Below are positions 23,365 through 24,900 of a stretch of DNA of 24,900 bases, piece after piece. The notes under the pieces were generated by a model, which was not told where the DNA came from, made no database searches, and worked only from the letters and a program-made list of their open reading frames with translations. Origin of the DNA: CAYMRB01 sp964392615. GTDB taxonomy: Bacteria; Planctomycetota; UBA8108. The position numbers were made by a program, and so were the translations under genes. Location of the stretch: the NCBI GenBank assembly GCA_964392615.1, contig CAYMRB010000101.1, positions 1-24,900 on the forward strand, written 5' to 3'. Numbering within the stretch: the first letter of the stretch is position 1; every line of letters starts with the position of its first letter.

Positions 23365-24510
23365 ATGAACCCGCCCCCCGACACCTCCCTCGACTCCGCG
23401 CCGAGCGACGTCGAGGTCCCCGCCGCGTTGCAGCGCTCCTGGATTCAGCGGCTGCGGTGGCACTACGATCACATCAACTACCAATACGTCGACTCGACGC
23501 TGAAACGCCCGCTCTTCCTGATCGGGCAATCGAGGCAGCGTCTCGGCGAGTGGAATGGCGCCCGGCGCACGATCACGATCTCGCAGCATCACATTCTCGA
23601 GCACTCGTGGGAGACGGTGCTCGACACGCTACGCCACGAAATGGCGCATCAGTACGTGCACGAGCACCTGGGCCTCCCCCACGTGCCACCGCACGGCGAT
23701 GCGTTTCGGGAGGCGTGCCGCATCCTCCGCTGCGAGCCGGACGCAACGACACGCGGGAAGCCACTCGAACGGCTCGTCGAGTCGAACGACGAGCGCGACC
23801 GCATGCTCCAGCGCATCAAGGAGCTCTTCGCGCTCGCCGGAAGCCCGAACGAGCACGAAGCCGCCAACGCGATGCGCATGGCGCAGAAGTACCTGCTCAA
23901 GTACAACCTCGACCTCACGGAGCTCGACGACGATCGTCGCTACGAGACCCGCTTCCTCGGCCGCTGTTCCGCGCGCATCCAGGAGTACGAGTACACCCTG
24001 TCGACGATCCTGCAGGATCACTTCTTCGTCATGGTGATCTGGACGTACTCGTACGACGCGATCCGCGACCGCTCCGGCAAGATCCTGCAGATCAGCGGCA
24101 CGCCGGAGAATCTCGAGATCGCCGAGTACGTGTACCACTACGTGATGCAGCTCGCCGGTCCGCTCTGGCACGAGCGCCGCCGGGAGATAAGACGCGCCGC
24201 CAACGACGCGCGACGCGGCGGCAGGCGACGCGGCACGAAACTGCAATACCTCGCCGGACTCGTGCGCGGCCTGCTCGACAAGCTCGGGGCGCAGAAGACG
24301 ACGCTCGCGCAGGAGCACGGCCTCGTCTGGGCCGGCGATTCGCGCCTGACCGACTTCTACCGCTACGTCAATCCGCGCGTCCGCACGATCAGCTCGTCCG
24401 GCGTGTCACGTAGCAACCAGTACGACGCGGGCGTACGCGACGGCAAGAAGATCGACATCCGCCGCGGCCTGACGGGGAACAACGGCAACCGCGGCCGGCT
24501 GCTCGAGTAG
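23365..24510 (+). CDS. SprT-like metalloprotease fused to DUF2786
   Basis: 381 residues. The N-terminal SprT-like zinc protease domain covers about 25-125: LRHEMAHQYVHEH with His91, Glu92, His95, and the third ligand His110 in PPHGDAFREACRILRC. Immediately after is a DUF2786 domain (about 145-188, MLQRIKELFALAGSPNEHEAANAMRMAQKYLL). A further helical region (190-300) follows that I do not recognise with confidence, with a basic stretch RRREIRRAANDARRGGRRRG, and a C-terminal tail with YDAGVRDGKK. SprT/Spartan relatives cut proteins, in eukaryotes DNA-protein crosslinks; DUF2786 occurs in phage and plasmid proteins and has no firm function. A role in DNA-linked proteolysis is inference. Transcription may be leaderless. 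Confidence 0.85.
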   Translation: MNPPPDTSLDSAPSDVEVPAALQRSWIQRLRWHYDHINYQYVDSTLKRPLFLIGQSRQRLGEWNGARRTITISQHHILEHSWETVLDTLRHEMAHQYVHEHLGLPHVPPHGDAFREACRILRCEPDATTRGKPLERLVESNDERDRMLQRIKELFALAGSPNEHEAANAMRMAQKYLLKYNLDLTELDDDRRYETRFLGRCSARIQEYEYTLSTILQDHFFVMVIWTYSYDAIRDRSGKILQISGTPENLEIAEYVYHYVMQLAGPLWHERRREIRRAANDARRGGRRRGTKLQYLAGLVRGLLDKLGAQKTTLAQEHGLVWAGDSRLTDFYRYVNPRVRTISSSGVSRSNQYDAGVRDGKKIDIRRGLTGNNGNRGRLLE

Positions 24511-24537
24511 TCCGAGTCGTCAGCAGCCGGCCGCGGT
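24488..24537. terminator. 16-bp stem bidirectional terminator at the SprT gene end
   Basis: ACCGCGGCCGGCTGCT (24488-24503) pairs perfectly with AGCAGCCGGCCGCGGT (24522-24537) around an 18-base loop that holds the TAG stop (24508-24510). It lies between convergent genes and should act in both directions. It is the strongest hairpin I found in the window. Confidence 0.75.
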
Positions 24538-24576
24538 CCGCTAGCTAACGGTCAATCGACGTCGTCCTTGCGCTCG
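24535..24576. repeat. First copy of an exact 42-bp duplication beside the gap
   Basis: The 42 bases from GGTCCGCTAGCTAACGG to GCGCTCG recur exactly at 24663-24704. They carry the same minus-strand TGA (24552-24554) and last codons of the Pro/Glu-rich protein. This is best explained as unmerged contig overlap, not biology. Confidence 0.9.
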
Positions 24577-24662
24577 NNNNNNNNNNGCGGCGGGGGCGGC
24601 CCCCCCCCCCCCCCCCCGGGCCGCCCGGGCCCTAGCCCCGCGCCCGGCCCCGCCCGCCCCCG
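24577..24662. other. Assembly gap (10 N) and low-complexity contig end
   Basis: Ten N (24577-24586) are followed by 76 bases that are almost only G and C (one A, one T), with an 18-C run at 24600-24617. This looks like sequencing noise at a contig end and should not be annotated as biology. Confidence 0.9.
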
Positions 24663-24704
24663 GGTCCGCTAGCTAACGGTCAATCGACGTCGTCCTTGCG
24701 CTCG
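24663..24704. repeat. Second copy of the 42-bp duplication
   Basis: Identical to 24535-24576. This copy continues into the coding sequence of the minus-strand gene, so it is the natural location. Confidence 0.9.
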
Positions 24705-24900
24705 TCATCGTCGCTCTCCGGCACTTCCGGTTCGCGAACGTCGAACTCCTGGATTCCCGGTGTGGGCGGAGGCTCGGGTGCCGGCGACTCGGGGGCCGGC
24801 GGCTCCGGCTCGAACAACGGCGCGGGCGCGGGTGGCTCAGGCTCCGGCTCCGGCTCCGGCTCAGGCTCAGGCTCCGGCTCGAACGATGGCTCGGGCGCCG
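24680..24900 (-). CDS. C-terminus of a Pro/Glu-rich protein, partial at the window edge
   Basis: On the minus strand an open frame enters from the right edge and stops at TGA (24680-24682). About 72 residues are visible: eight Glu-Pro dipeptides in a row (24833-24880), APAPLFEPEPPAPESPAPEP, and a charged end PEVPESDDDERKDDVD. Extended Glu-Pro runs are typical of stiff linkers crossing the envelope, such as the TonB linker, or of surface proteins. The domain it connects is outside the window, so the function is unknown. Confidence 0.7.
   Translation of the reverse strand, partial: APEPSFEPEPEPEPEPEPEPEPPAPAPLFEPEPPAPESPAPEPPPTPGIQEFDVREPEVPESDDDERKDDVD

Noticed and set aside
24587..24662. GC-only stretch with an 18-C run as a structured element
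   Set aside because: It adjoins the N-gap inside a duplicated flank; contig-end noise is the simplest explanation.
24833..24880. Hexanucleotide array as a regulatory repeat
   Set aside because: It encodes eight Glu-Pro units in frame with synonymous variation, so it is better read as protein linker.

Overview
The window is high-GC bacterial DNA, densely coding on both strands, and most likely from a planctomycete (Planctomycetota). The best evidence is an ECF sigma factor translationally coupled to a large membrane-anchored Ser/Thr kinase with a C-terminal WD40-type propeller. The kinase also has the N-terminal 'YLEAKERGEAVDRAVWLARH' stretch that I associate with planctomycete kinases. A TMTC-like membrane/TPR protein and a large exported YVTN-propeller/Ig-repeat protein fit the same picture. 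A 10-N gap near the right end shows this is a draft scaffold, probably a metagenome assembly.

Layout. (1) 2-988 (+): 3' part of a Lys/Arg/Asp-rich, low-complexity protein ending in a long Ala/Tyr heptad helix. (2) 1041-5039 (-): a two-gene operon of a SMP-30/gluconolactonase-type exported protein and a 979-residue exported TPR protein with a C39-like cysteine peptidase domain in the middle. (3) 5134-7147: an Lrp/AsnC regulator divergent from a tyrosine phenol-lyase, with an inverted repeat over the likely lyase promoter and a hairpin terminator after the lyase. (4) 7415-9310 (+): TMTC-like protein; then a 36-residue, very basic small ORF (9395-9505); then an RlmI-type rRNA methyltransferase (9734-10921). 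(5) 10926-14908 (-): kinase and sigma factor, overlapping as TGATG. (6) 15085-19953 (+): a 1383-residue exported propeller/Ig protein and a HEAT-repeat protein. (7) 20020-21135: a YkgJ-type cysteine-cluster protein (-) divergent from a small single-pass membrane protein (+). (8) 21150-23263 (-): a DUF885 lipoprotein and a 97-residue protein. (9) 23365-24510 (+): SprT-like/DUF2786 fusion. (10) 24511-24900: terminator hairpin, assembly gap with a duplicated 42-bp flank, and the C-terminus of a Pro/Glu-rich protein on the minus strand.

How the genes may work together. The sigma factor and kinase are almost certainly one signalling unit. The divergent exported propeller protein and its HEAT neighbour are a possible but unproven output. 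The Lrp regulator and the lyase form a classic divergent regulator/enzyme pair for tyrosine (or a related amino acid) breakdown to phenol, pyruvate and ammonia. The lactonase and TPR/C39 pair probably act together outside the cytoplasm. I see no phage, transposon, CRISPR, tRNA or rRNA. I found no complete new system that I could defend. The most unusual items are the Ala/Tyr/Cys heptad protein, the small basic ORF, the TPR/C39 peptidase and the planctomycete-type tyrosine phenol-lyase locus.
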